DNA of 64,000 nucleotides. It comes from Flagellimonas aequoris. Lineage in GTDB: Bacteria > Bacteroidota > Bacteroidia > Flavobacteriales > Flavobacteriaceae. The notes beneath the pieces are model-generated. The model was not told the DNA's origin. It was given only the letters and a program-made list of their open reading frames with translations, and searched no databases. Positions 52,894 through 61,017 of the stretch are shown piece after piece. Both the position numbers and the translations under genes were made by a program. How positions within the stretch are numbered: position 1 is the stretch's first letter; each line of letters begins with the position of its first letter. Location of the stretch: assembly GCF_003584165.1 (NCBI RefSeq), contig NZ_QXFJ01000027.1:124001-188000 (forward strand). Reading direction: 5' to 3'.

Positions 52894-53406
52894 ATGAACT
52901 ATGAGTATTATTTAGAAAAATTTCAAAAATCAGCTGACCGACTCGACAAGAAAATGCTAACTAAAAAGCACATGGAAATCCATGTTGGCATTACCTTAGA
53001 ATCTGTTGTCCTGAAATTGTACAAAAGAAGTTGGACAAATGACAAAATGAATCCATTAAACGCACGGACAAGAATCTTTTTTGCCATCTGGATCAACGAC
53101 AAGACATTAAGGCAAAACAAGATATTTTATAACATTCATGCATTAAAACTTCGAGATTTTAAAGGATATTCCATTACGAGTAAAGGGTTTGCGAATAGTT
53201 TTAGAGAGGATTTTTTAATATTTGAGCAAGACTGGAAAAACGTAAGCACAAAATATGGCCCATTGACATTGATGGAAGGTTGGGAACATTTTGAAAATGC
53301 TACACTTGAAGATATTGTTTTAAAACTTGCAAGCAAGTTTTTAAGCATTGAACATCTGATCGATAATACCTTGGAGAAATATCAGTCTACAAATATCAAC
53401 TCATAA
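52894..53406 (+). CDS. AT-rich hypothetical protein
   Basis: 170 residues with no family I recognise. Soluble; alternating helices and strands (HMEIHVGITLESVVLKLYKR, RIFFAIWINDKTLRQNKIFY). Many Lys, Asn and Phe. Base composition looks clearly more AT-rich than the neighbours, a sign of recent acquisition or a fast-evolving gene. Isolated between pepT and the OsmC operon, with about 180 bases of AT-rich non-coding DNA after it containing short repeats (GTTAAATT twice, and an inverted AATGGACC/GGTCCATT). Confidence 0.65.
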   Translation: MNYEYYLEKFQKSADRLDKKMLTKKHMEIHVGITLESVVLKLYKRSWTNDKMNPLNARTRIFFAIWINDKTLRQNKIFYNIHALKLRDFKGYSITSKGFANSFREDFLIFEQDWKNVSTKYGPLTLMEGWEHFENATLEDIVLKLASKFLSIEHLIDNTLEKYQSTNINS

Positions 53407-53478
53407 ATAAAAAAATCACTAATAAACACCCATAACAAAGAATCAACCACAAAATAGATCGAAAGTTAAATTGGGATA

Positions 53479-53583
53479 AATGGACCTTGCACCCATTATT
53501 TTATTCCAAAAACCACTTGCTTTTTAATGGATATCCAATCTCATCATAGGAAACTACCAACCGTTAAATTATTTAGGTCCATT
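53479..53583. repeat. Widely spaced inverted repeat in AT-rich spacer
   Basis: AATGGACC (53479-53486) and GGTCCATT (53576-53583) flank about 90 bases without genes, next to an AT-rich orphan gene. Direct copies of GTTAAATT also occur at 53465 and 53563. Too short to call a mobile element; recorded as a possible boundary. Confidence 0.25.
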
Positions 53584-53588
53584 CCCTC

Positions 53589-54059
53589 TTAATCACAAAA
53601 ACAGGACGGATGATGGTCAACTTTGAAATTCACAGAGTTGGCAATAAAACAAAGTTCATTTGCTTTTTTATGCAGTTCGTTCGCTTTTTCAATCATGGAA
53701 CTTTCTACAACCCTAACCTTGGGATTCAGAACCACTTCGGTAAAATGCCCCCCTCCGTTTGCGGTTTCAACCATTTTCCCCGTAGCGTTATCCGCATATT
53801 CCATAACAATAACCCCAGCTTCGGAACATAAATGCAGGTACCAAAGCATGTGGCATGAAGAAAGTGATACAACCAAAAATTCCTCCGGATTGTATTTTGT
53901 TTTATCCCCTCTAAACGCCGGGTCCGAAGAACCAAAAATATCAGGTTTGTTAACGGTAGAAATGCTATAACTTCTCTCAAATTCCCTATAATTGGATGTC
54001 CCGGTCCCTTGGTTTCCGGTCCACTTAACAGTTGTGGAGTATTCATGTTCCTTTTTCAT
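53589..54059 (-). CDS. OsmC family peroxiredoxin-like protein
   Basis: 156 residues, OsmC superfamily but not Ohr: FLVVSLSSCHMLWYLHLCSE with Cys69 and, near the C-terminus, ANELCFIANSVNFKVDHHPS with Cys137, the redox pair. A further CFC tail is seen. It shares a 4-base ATGA overlap with the ACT-domain gene (54056-54059), so the two are translationally coupled. An ArsR-type regulator starts divergently upstream. Probably reduces hydroperoxides under that regulator (inference). Confidence 0.85.
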   Translation of the reverse strand: MKKEHEYSTTVKWTGNQGTGTSNYREFERSYSISTVNKPDIFGSSDPAFRGDKTKYNPEEFLVVSLSSCHMLWYLHLCSEAGVIVMEYADNATGKMVETANGGGHFTEVVLNPKVRVVESSMIEKANELHKKANELCFIANSVNFKVDHHPSCFCD

Positions 54060-54469
54060 ATGATGTAATCTTCATTTGACCACCATGTTTTCATCCATTG
54101 TTCAGACACTGCTTTTGCCTTTTCATAGTCGTCCGGAACAATGATCAGTTGATTTGAATGATCACTGTATTGGGTAAGAATATTGACCTTGGCATGGGCA
54201 AGTTCCCTACAAAAACTACCCAATTGACCCGGTACATCCTGTCTCAACTTTTGAATAATGACATCATGGATCTTTACCACTTCAATACCTACTTTTCCCA
54301 ATTCCGTCTTGGCCCTATCCGCTTCCTCTACCAAAAAATGGGCTATTGAAAATGCCCCATTATCGAAAACACCGCCTCCTTCAAGACTGATTTTGTGTTT
54401 CCCCAAGATTTCACCCATCTTGGCCAATGTCCCGACCCTGTTCTCCAGTAAAATTTCTATGTCTTTCAT
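54056..54469 (-). CDS. Tandem ACT-domain protein
   Basis: 137 residues formed of two ACT-like domains: ILLENRVGTLAKMGEILGKH and then ISLEGGGVFDN, FSIAHFLVEEA; the second begins LRQDVPGQLGSFCRELAHAK with VNILTQYSDHSNQLIIVPD. ACT domains bind small ligands such as amino acids. No catalytic domain is attached, so it is a stand-alone sensor. First gene of a two-gene unit with an OsmC peroxidase, overlapping by 4 bases, and divergent from an ArsR regulator across 67 bases. Confidence 0.82.
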   Translation of the reverse strand: MKDIEILLENRVGTLAKMGEILGKHKISLEGGGVFDNGAFSIAHFLVEEADRAKTELGKVGIEVVKIHDVIIQKLRQDVPGQLGSFCRELAHAKVNILTQYSDHSNQLIIVPDDYEKAKAVSEQWMKTWWSNEDYII

Positions 54470-54536
54470 TAATATATTTTAAACTGCTCCAAAGAAAATT
54501 GATTTATTACATTTATACTTCATTTGATACTGAACC

Positions 54537-55220
54537 ATGGAAGAAGATAAATTTATTTCCACCGCATCGCTGCTATGCGAACCTTCAAGGGCAAAAATTG
54601 TATGGAATCTATTGGATGGAAGGGCTTACACGGCAAGTGAACTGGCGTTTGTTGCGGATTTGTCGGCGACTTCGGTAAGTAACCACTTGTCAAAGTTGCT
54701 GCAGGGAAATATTGTAAAAGTAGATATTCAGGGTAGGCATAGATACTACTCCTTTTCGAATCCTGAAGTGGCCTATGCCGTAGAATCATTGGCAAACCTC
54801 GCCAATAAAAAATCCAGTATCAAATCAGACCATCGAACCACCCAAAACGAGATTAAGTATTGCAGGACATGTTACGACCATCTAGCGGGTAAGGTCGGTG
54901 TTCTGATTACGGATAAATTATTGGAACGGGAGCTAATTCAGTTAATGGACAAAAATTTCATCGTTACCGAGAATGGCAACCATTTTTTTAGTGACTTCGG
55001 CTTGGATATGACTTCCCTAGAAAAACAAAGACGAAATTTTGCAAAAGCCTGTCTTGACTGGAGCGAACGAAAATACCACCTTGCTGGTTCGCTCGGTGCC
55101 GCCCTGCTTGATAAAATGTTGGAATTGGACTGGATACGGAGGACAAAAAACTCCAGGGCAATTGTAATAACCTCACTAGGGCGAAAAGAACTCATGAACA
55201 AGTTTGAGTTGGAATTCTAA
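54537..55220 (+). CDS. ArsR-family transcriptional regulator with extra C-terminal domain
   Basis: 227 residues. An N-terminal winged helix-turn-helix: SLLCEPSRAKIVWNLLDGRA, ELAFVADLSATSVSNHLSKL and VDIQGRHRYYSFSN. The C-terminal half (about 110 residues) with EIKYCRTCYDHLAGKVGVLI and DMTSLEKQRRNFAKACLDWS contains a CxxC pair and a second conserved unit, in front of SLGRKELMNKF. The two Cys (CRTC) could sense metal or oxidant. It is divergent from the ACT-OsmC genes with 67 bases between, and probably regulates them and itself. Confidence 0.88.
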   Translation: MEEDKFISTASLLCEPSRAKIVWNLLDGRAYTASELAFVADLSATSVSNHLSKLLQGNIVKVDIQGRHRYYSFSNPEVAYAVESLANLANKKSSIKSDHRTTQNEIKYCRTCYDHLAGKVGVLITDKLLERELIQLMDKNFIVTENGNHFFSDFGLDMTSLEKQRRNFAKACLDWSERKYHLAGSLGAALLDKMLELDWIRRTKNSRAIVITSLGRKELMNKFELEF

Positions 55221-55339
55221 AGATTGGATGCTCCTGTCGAAAAATACAACAATAGCCATAAAACATAACATAAGACAAGCAACCTTTCATTTACATACCG
55301 ATAAGAATCTTGTCGAAAGGTCTCAAATTTACTTACAAC

Positions 55340-56689
55340 CTACCCCAACTTCGGAAACTTCCAACCGTTGTGGTACTCTTTGGTCAAAAGGGCATCCGCC
55401 GTTGAATGATTGAATTTCCCATTTTCGGCATCCCAAAACAAGCGTTCACCTGTTTTATAGGCAATATTGCCCAAGTGGCTCACCATTGCGGCATCATAAC
55501 CCACTTTTATGGGTGCTTTTAAAATAGAGGCGTCTCTAGTTTTTACAGCCTCCAAGAAATTTTTCGTATGTAATCCCAAACCTTGGCCAATTCCTTTTTG
55601 CAAGGGAACCGGTTCTATTTTGGGTCCCAGATCTTGGCTCCAATGTGGGCGGTCGTGCTCGGGAATCACTTCCCAACCGCCACGGTCCAGCACCAATGTC
55701 CCGTTGTTTCCAATAAAGGCTACCCCGTGGTTTCGACCGTAGTTTCCACCGTCAATTCCTGTTGCGTGTTCCCAAAGCAGGGAAAAATCACCAAAATCAT
55801 AAATGGTCTGCAATGTATCCGGCGTTTCGGCCGCATCATCAGGATAGGCAAATTTACCTCCCATGGCCATCACCGATTTGGGGTCGGAGGCTTTCATACC
55901 GAAAAGGGCATAATCTATCATATGCACACCCCAATCGGTCATCAAACCGCCTGCGTAGTCCCAATACCATCTAAAATTAAAATGAAACCTGTTTTTATTG
56001 AAAGGCCTGGTTTGTGCTGGTCCCAACCACATGGCATAATCCACACCGGAAGGGACGGGACTGTTCGGCAACACGGGAATGGATTGCATCCACCCTTGGT
56101 AGGCCCATGCTTTTACCAATCGTATTTGTCCCAGTTTCCCGGAATGGACATAGTTGATCGCATCCACAAAATGAGGCTCGCTGCGTTGCCACTGTCCTAT
56201 TTGCACCATTCGGTCACTGGCATTCACTTTGGCCAACATAGCTTGACTTTCACCCACCGAATTGGCTATGGGCTTTTCGCAGTACACATCTTTTCCTGCA
56301 TCAATGGCATCCGTGAGTTGTAGGCAATGCCAATGGTCAGGCGTTCCAATGATGGCAATATCGATATCCTTGTCCTCCAACAGTTTTCTATAATCGGAAT
56401 ACCATTTTGGTTTTTTGATACCTCCCTTTTCCAGTTCGGCCGTTTTTTCACGCAGCACATTCTCATCTACATCACATAGGGCCACCACTTCCACTTCGCT
56501 GTTCTGCAACATGGAGCTCAAATCGGAAAAACCCATACCGTTACAACCAATGAGTCCCACTTGAATCTTGTCATTGGGGCTGATGGTCCTTCGAATGGAG
56601 GCCAACATTTCGGTCGGGAACATAAAGCTGGCCCCCAGTCCGGCCATGCCCAAAGAACTTCTTTTTACAAATTGCCTACGTGTGTTCAT
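55340..56689 (-). CDS. Gfo/Idh/MocA family oxidoreductase with Tat signal
   Basis: 449 residues. N-terminus NTRRQFVKRSSLGMAGLGAS is a twin-arginine signal (RRQFVK), so the folded enzyme is exported with its cofactor. The Rossmann segment VGLIGCNGMGFSDLSSMLQN and the VYCEKPIANS lysine motif place it in the Gfo/Idh/MocA family of NAD(P)-dependent dehydrogenases, which act on sugars; periplasmic members take part in glycan breakdown. I start at ATG 56689. The preceding nine codons (to 56716) overlap the yajC terminator. No partner gene in the neighbourhood. Confidence 0.9.
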   Translation of the reverse strand: MNTRRQFVKRSSLGMAGLGASFMFPTEMLASIRRTISPNDKIQVGLIGCNGMGFSDLSSMLQNSEVEVVALCDVDENVLREKTAELEKGGIKKPKWYSDYRKLLEDKDIDIAIIGTPDHWHCLQLTDAIDAGKDVYCEKPIANSVGESQAMLAKVNASDRMVQIGQWQRSEPHFVDAINYVHSGKLGQIRLVKAWAYQGWMQSIPVLPNSPVPSGVDYAMWLGPAQTRPFNKNRFHFNFRWYWDYAGGLMTDWGVHMIDYALFGMKASDPKSVMAMGGKFAYPDDAAETPDTLQTIYDFGDFSLLWEHATGIDGGNYGRNHGVAFIGNNGTLVLDRGGWEVIPEHDRPHWSQDLGPKIEPVPLQKGIGQGLGLHTKNFLEAVKTRDASILKAPIKVGYDAAMVSHLGNIAYKTGERLFWDAENGKFNHSTADALLTKEYHNGWKFPKLG

Positions 56690-56712
56690 GCTTTTTAAAT
56701 TTGGAATAAGGT

Positions 56713-56755
56713 ACAAAAAAAACGTCCCTTGGAACGCAATGTTCCAAGGGACGTT
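56713..56755 (-). terminator. Strong terminator after the yajC operon
   Basis: AACGTCCCTTGGAAC and GTTCCAAGGGACGTT are perfect 15-base complements around GCAAT; on the minus strand a run of eight T follows. It ends the nusB-DUF1573-yajC transcript before the oxidoreductase gene. Confidence 0.92.
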
Positions 56756-56776
56756 CTTGATAAAACTTTTTGTACG

Positions 56777-57067
56777 CTATTTCTTTTCTTCGGGAGCGTT
56801 CAATTTTTTGCTCATTTCCATGGAAATGGCAGAACGATCAAACTTTAAACGGCCGGCCATGGTTTCGATGACACAGGAAAAATCCTTGTCGTTCAATTCC
56901 ACAATCTTGCCATGAAGTCCGCTTTTGGTAATGATGCGGTCTCCTTTTTTCAATTCCGAAGTAAATTTTTTCTCATCCTTCTGACGTTTCATCTGCGGAC
57001 GTATCATAAAAAAATACGCCACGGCAAAAATCATGATCAGAGGTAAAAACTGTCCGAGGTTTTCCAT
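56777..57067 (-). CDS. yajC: Preprotein translocase subunit YajC
   Basis: 96 residues: one transmembrane helix near the N-terminus (LPLIMIFAVAYFFMIRP) followed by the cytoplasmic domain with QMKRQKDEKKFTSELKKGDR and IITKSGLHGKIVELND. Accessory component of the SecDF-YajC complex. Last gene of the nusB-DUF1573-yajC operon (13 bases from the DUF1573 gene), followed by a strong terminator. Confidence 0.95.
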   Translation of the reverse strand: MENLGQFLPLIMIFAVAYFFMIRPQMKRQKDEKKFTSELKKGDRIITKSGLHGKIVELNDKDFSCVIETMAGRLKFDRSAISMEMSKKLNAPEEKK

Positions 57068-57080
57068 TTAAATCTTCTCC

Positions 57081-57560
57081 TTATTTAACGGGACCAGCGG
57101 GCATCGCCTCCTTAGGGTTAACAAAGGCCTTGATCCTCAAGATTTCAGAACCTTTTGCTGTATTGGCGGTAACGGTGATGGTCTTGGTCACCTGGTTTTG
57201 TCCTGAACCGTTGAACTTCACCAAAAGCTCGCCAGTTTCTCCTGGGGCGATCGGGGAGTTCTTTGGGTATTCGGGCACTGTGCAGCCACAGCTACTTTTT
57301 GCATCGGTAATGATCAAAGGGGCATCACCTGTATTGGTAAACTTGAACACGGTTTCTTGTGGGGTACCCCTTTCAATGGTACCAAAATCGTGCTCGGAAG
57401 TTTCAAAGGTCATTACCGGAAGTTTTTTCTGTGCCTCATCCCTTGTAGTGGCACTTTCAACATTGTCCGCAACTATTTTGTTCGAAGCTTTGTCCTTGCA
57501 GGAAACCCCCATCAAAGCAACGGCTGCGATCAAACTAAAAACTGTTGTTATTCTTTTCAT
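57081..57560 (-). CDS. DUF1573 lipoprotein
   Basis: 159 residues. Signal peptide with lipobox ALMGVSC, so a lipoprotein; the mature protein contains one DUF1573 domain, FETSEHDFGTIERGTPQETV then FKFTNTGDAPLIITDAKSSC and GCTVPEYPKNSPIAPGE, an Ig-like fold conserved in Bacteroidetes. Function not established. I start at ATG 57560 (MKRITTVFSL). Located between nusB and yajC, an arrangement seen across the phylum. Confidence 0.92.
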   Translation of the reverse strand: MKRITTVFSLIAAVALMGVSCKDKASNKIVADNVESATTRDEAQKKLPVMTFETSEHDFGTIERGTPQETVFKFTNTGDAPLIITDAKSSCGCTVPEYPKNSPIAPGETGELLVKFNGSGQNQVTKTITVTANTAKGSEILRIKAFVNPKEAMPAGPVK

Positions 57561-57598
57561 GATTAAAATTTGTTTTCCCAAAATTAAACAAATATTGT

Positions 57599-58546
57599 TT
57601 ATTGGAGCCCCCTTCCTATTTTTTGCAACTTTCCAGAGGTTTTGTACTCCTTGGCCAACTTGTCCAAAACTCCATTGATAAAGATGCTGCTCTTGGGGGT
57701 GGAGTACTCTTTGGCTATCTCCAAATACTCGTTCAAGGTCACCTTTTCTGGTATGGAGGGGAAGTTGAGCAACTCGCAAATGGCCATCTTTAAAATGATG
57801 GAATCGATCTCGGCGATACGATCATTGTCCCAATTGGGGGTCTTGCCCTCAATCTCCTTTTCCCATTTGGCATCGTTGAGCAAGGTCTTGGTCAACAACT
57901 CATTGGCATAGTCCATATCCTGTTGGTCCTTGAGCAATGCCGGCAAAAAGAAACGCTCCGCAGAGCTTTCGCTGGCCTTTTTCAAGCGTTTGATGAGATA
58001 GGTGTTCACAATGGGGAAATCGTCCACCCAGGTAAGTTTCTCATCCTCAAAGTAATCGTATACCTTCTCATTGGGCGCAATGATCTCCCTATACAACTGC
58101 AGCACCACATCACGATCATCCTCATAACCGTTCTTCCCATTGGTCATGTAAGTCTTGTATATGTCACTGGAGGTGACGTCCTTGTAGAGTATCTTGATAT
58201 ATTCCTCGTTAAGGTACCAATTGTTCAACTTTCGTTTGGAAAGTTCGCTTTTCAAGGCCTCGTTGTTGGCAATCTGTAGCAACAAGCGGTTCTTGACAAA
58301 CTTTTCCCTATCCGGATAGTTGTCCTCTTCGGTAGCAAGATATTTTTTATTGGCGTGGCTGACGTGTTTTTCGGCCATGCGGTGAAGTTCGGCCAAAAGG
58401 CTCAAAACGAGTAGATAGAGCACATACATGTTCTCTATACTCACTCTTAGGAATTTTTCCTGCTTCGCCAAGGAATCGTCCTTGGACTGGACCAATGCAT
58501 AAATGCACTGCATCACTTTTACTCTGATATGCCTGCGGGTAAGCAT
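57599..58546 (-). CDS. nusB: Transcription antitermination factor NusB
   Basis: 315 residues, twice the length of E. coli NusB: the first about 170 residues are a helical extension (VKVMQCIYALVQSKDDSLAK and LVLSLLAELHRMAEKHVSHA), as typical for Bacteroidetes, and the canonical fold is C-terminal with DSIILKMAICELLNFPSIPE then VTLNEYLEIAKEYSTPKSS and INGVLDKLAKEY. Binds boxA RNA and NusE to prevent early termination in rRNA operons. First gene of the nusB-DUF1573-yajC operon; divergent from the ABC transporter. Confidence 0.92.
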   Translation of the reverse strand: MLTRRHIRVKVMQCIYALVQSKDDSLAKQEKFLRVSIENMYVLYLLVLSLLAELHRMAEKHVSHANKKYLATEEDNYPDREKFVKNRLLLQIANNEALKSELSKRKLNNWYLNEEYIKILYKDVTSSDIYKTYMTNGKNGYEDDRDVVLQLYREIIAPNEKVYDYFEDEKLTWVDDFPIVNTYLIKRLKKASESSAERFFLPALLKDQQDMDYANELLTKTLLNDAKWEKEIEGKTPNWDNDRIAEIDSIILKMAICELLNFPSIPEKVTLNEYLEIAKEYSTPKSSIFINGVLDKLAKEYKTSGKLQKIGRGLQ

Positions 58547-58669
58547 TTTTAAAGAACTTTAAAGTCGTTGATTGGCTTTCACTCCGCAAAAGTAATCTTA
58601 TATTTCAATCTTACCTACCAAAGTTGTTTTCTTATCAGTTTTATAACATTTACTTTGTTGGCAATGCCA

Positions 58670-58677
58670 TATATTTG
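58670..58677 (+). promoter_or_regulatory. -7 box before the ABC half-transporter
   Basis: TATATTTG fits TAnnTTTG, 48 bases before the chosen ATG at 58726; it lies inside the longer open frame, which supports the later start. Confidence 0.4.
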
Positions 58678-58725
58678 CTGGATTGTCTACCTATAAAGAC
58701 ACTCAAAAAACTGCCTTTCCCCTTT

Positions 58726-60480
58726 ATGAAGGAACTAAGACACCTCAATAAATACTTTAAAAAATACTGGTTAAAGCTTCTCGTCGGGATTTTGATCACT
58801 GTGATTGCACGCATCTTTTCCTTGGTCTTGCCATCATATGTGAACAAGTCCATACAGGCTGTAGAGCAATTTTTGAACAAGTCCATCACCCTTTCCGATG
58901 CCAAGGAAATGTTGTTGCAATACATCCTCATCATTGTGGGCACGGCCATCTTATCGGGCCTTTTCACCTATTGGATGCGCCAGACCATCATCAACGTATC
59001 ACGTTATATTGAATACGACCTTAAAAATGAGGTGTTCGACCACTACCAACTGTTGAGCCTTAATTTTTACAAAAAACATAGGATCGGGGATTTGATGAAC
59101 CGGATCAGTGAGGACATCAACCAAGTTCGGATGTACGGTGGCCCCGCCATCATGTACGGAATCCAAACGCTTACCTTGTTTGTCTGTCTGATTCCCCTTA
59201 TGTTCATCAAGGCGCCTACGTTGGCCGCCTATACATTGTTGCCCTTGCCGGTATTATCTGTGTTGATCTACCAGATCAGCAAGGTGATCCACAAAAGAAG
59301 TACCAAGGTACAGGAGTTCCTGTCCAATCTGTCCACTTTTACCCAGGAGTCGTTTTCGGGTATTTCCGTGATCAAGGCATACAGTATAGAACCCCGCATC
59401 AATGCAGAGCTAAGGGACCTTGCCAATGAGGGAAAGGACACCAGTATGGCTTTGGCAAAGGTAAACGCATGGTTCTTCCCCTTAATGATCCTTTTGATCG
59501 GCATCAGTAACATTTTTGTAATCTATATTGGTGGAAGACAATACATCAACGGACAAATTGAATCCGTGGGGATCATTGCAGAGTTCATTCTCTATGTGAA
59601 CATGCTTACATGGCCTGTGGCCATCGTAGGGTGGTTGACTTCCATTATCCAAAGGGCGGAGGCCTCACAAAAGCGGATCAACGAATTTTTGAAGGAAGAG
59701 CCTTCGATCCAGAATGAGGTAAAGAAACCCACCCCAATCCATGGGGATATCGAGTTCAAAAACGTGACCTTTACCTACGAGGACACCAACATTACTGCGT
59801 TGAACGGGGTTTCATTTAAAGTGAAGGCCGGGGAAACCGTGGCCATTTTAGGAAAAACCGGTTCCGGTAAATCCACTATCCTCGATTTGGTCGCGCGTTT
59901 GTACGATACTACTTCCGGGGAAGTTTTGGTAGATGGGATTCCCGTGCAGCAACTTAATTTGGACAGTTTACGAGGTGCTATCGGGGCAGTTCCGCAAGAT
60001 GCCTTCCTCTTTTCGGATACCATTGCGAACAACATCCGCTTCGGAAATGAAAATGCTTCTTTTGACGAAATCGTGAAGGTGGCCAAGCAAGCCGTGGTCC
60101 ACAAGAACATTGAAGGATTTGCCAAAAAATACGATACCATACTTGGTGAACGCGGCATTACTTTAAGTGGTGGACAAAAACAGCGCGTGTCCATTGCCAG
60201 GGCGTTGTTGAAAGATCCAAAAATCTATCTTTTTGACGATTGCCTTTCCGCTGTGGATACCGAAACCGAGGAAGAAATCCTGAACAATCTCAAAAAAGTT
60301 TCAGAAAGCAAGACCACCCTTATTGTGAGCCATAGGGTTTCCTCTGCAAAAAATGCGGACAAGATCATTGTTATGGATAACGGCAAGATCATACAAGAGG
60401 GCACCCATGAAGAGTTGAACAACGTTGAAGGCTATTACAAAGAGCTTTACCTCAACCAACTCTCGGGTAAAGAATCATAA
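58726..60480 (+). CDS. ABC half-transporter (MsbA/MdlA-like)
   Basis: 584 residues: a six-helix ABC type 1 transmembrane domain (about residues 1-310) with LEIYDLKNEVFDH-like IEYDLKNEVFDHYQLLSLNF and RIGDLMNRISEDINQVR, then a nucleotide-binding domain with Walker A GKTGSGKST and signature LSGGQKQRVSIARAL. Walker B reads IYLFDDCLSAVD: the catalytic Glu after the Asp is replaced by Asp, a degenerate form known in MdlA/YheI-like subunits that pair with another half. No partner gene is next to it. I start at ATG 58726 (MKELRHLNKY); the extra 34 codons upstream lack homology. Confidence 0.9.
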   Translation: MKELRHLNKYFKKYWLKLLVGILITVIARIFSLVLPSYVNKSIQAVEQFLNKSITLSDAKEMLLQYILIIVGTAILSGLFTYWMRQTIINVSRYIEYDLKNEVFDHYQLLSLNFYKKHRIGDLMNRISEDINQVRMYGGPAIMYGIQTLTLFVCLIPLMFIKAPTLAAYTLLPLPVLSVLIYQISKVIHKRSTKVQEFLSNLSTFTQESFSGISVIKAYSIEPRINAELRDLANEGKDTSMALAKVNAWFFPLMILLIGISNIFVIYIGGRQYINGQIESVGIIAEFILYVNMLTWPVAIVGWLTSIIQRAEASQKRINEFLKEEPSIQNEVKKPTPIHGDIEFKNVTFTYEDTNITALNGVSFKVKAGETVAILGKTGSGKSTILDLVARLYDTTSGEVLVDGIPVQQLNLDSLRGAIGAVPQDAFLFSDTIANNIRFGNENASFDEIVKVAKQAVVHKNIEGFAKKYDTILGERGITLSGGQKQRVSIARALLKDPKIYLFDDCLSAVDTETEEEILNNLKKVSESKTTLIVSHRVSSAKNADKIIVMDNGKIIQEGTHEELNNVEGYYKELYLNQLSGKES

Positions 60481-60555
60481 AAAAGTTGCTGAATTAGCAT
60501 TTTTTTTACATTTTTGGTAACATAATTCAACATAGTACCAAATACACTATACCAT

Positions 60556-60936
60556 ATGGGCGAGAAAGATATCATGGACCAGGAAGAGATTTACTCGAAA
60601 GTCTTAAGGGCAGGGAGAAGAACTTACTTTTTTGATGTAAGAAGTACCAAGGCCGGGGATTATTACCTAACCATCACAGAAAGCAAGAAGTTTACCCACG
60701 ATGATGGTTCTTTCCACTACAAAAAGCACAAAATCTATCTGTACAAGGAAGATTTTACCGCCTTCAAGGAAATTATGGAGGAAATGATGGAATACATCAT
60801 CGACGAAAAAGGCCAAGAGGTCATTTCCGAGCGCCACCAAAAGGATTTCAAGAAGGAAGAAGACGAGGAAACAAGCTTTAGTGAAAACGGTACCGCATCG
60901 GGTAGCTTTACCGATGTTGATTTTGACGACATCTAG
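60556..60936 (+). CDS. DUF3276 / PUR-domain nucleic-acid-binding protein
   Basis: 126 residues. A PUR-alpha-like fold: EEIYSKVLRAGRRTYFFDVR, STKAGDYYLTITESKKF and HYKKHKIYLYKEDFTAFKEI, followed by a helix and an acidic tail. The family (DUF3276) binds single-stranded nucleic acid; Bacteroidetes proteins of this type are abundant. A hairpin terminator follows at 60960. Confidence 0.9.
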   Translation: MGEKDIMDQEEIYSKVLRAGRRTYFFDVRSTKAGDYYLTITESKKFTHDDGSFHYKKHKIYLYKEDFTAFKEIMEEMMEYIIDEKGQEVISERHQKDFKKEEDEETSFSENGTASGSFTDVDFDDI

Positions 60937-60959
60937 ACCTTATCTTTGAAAATATGGAT

Positions 60960-60991
60960 GACGGCCTGCCTTTTTGCAGGCCGTTTTTTAT
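60960..60991 (+). terminator. Terminator after the PUR gene
   Basis: ACGGCCTGC (60961-60969) and GCAGGCCGT (60976-60984) are complementary around a T-rich loop; T6 follows. A TATCTTTG -7-like box just ahead (60941-60948) would put this hairpin in the next gene's leader. Confidence 0.8.
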
Positions 60992-61017
60992 TTTTGATCT
61001 ATCCAAAACAATATACC

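Noticed and set aside
55583..56323. Antisense open frame (246 codons) inside the Gfo/Idh gene
   Set aside because: Lies on the opposite strand of an intact Tat-exported oxidoreductase; no family resemblance.
58624..58725. Longer N-terminus of the ABC half-transporter
   Set aside because: The first 34 codons contain the likely -7 box and lack the family's opening; the ATG at 58726 fits better.
60946..61017. Longer start for the thioredoxin-fold gene
   Set aside because: The extra N-terminus is encoded by the terminator hairpin, and homologues start with the MARTPSNMLPLG-like segment.
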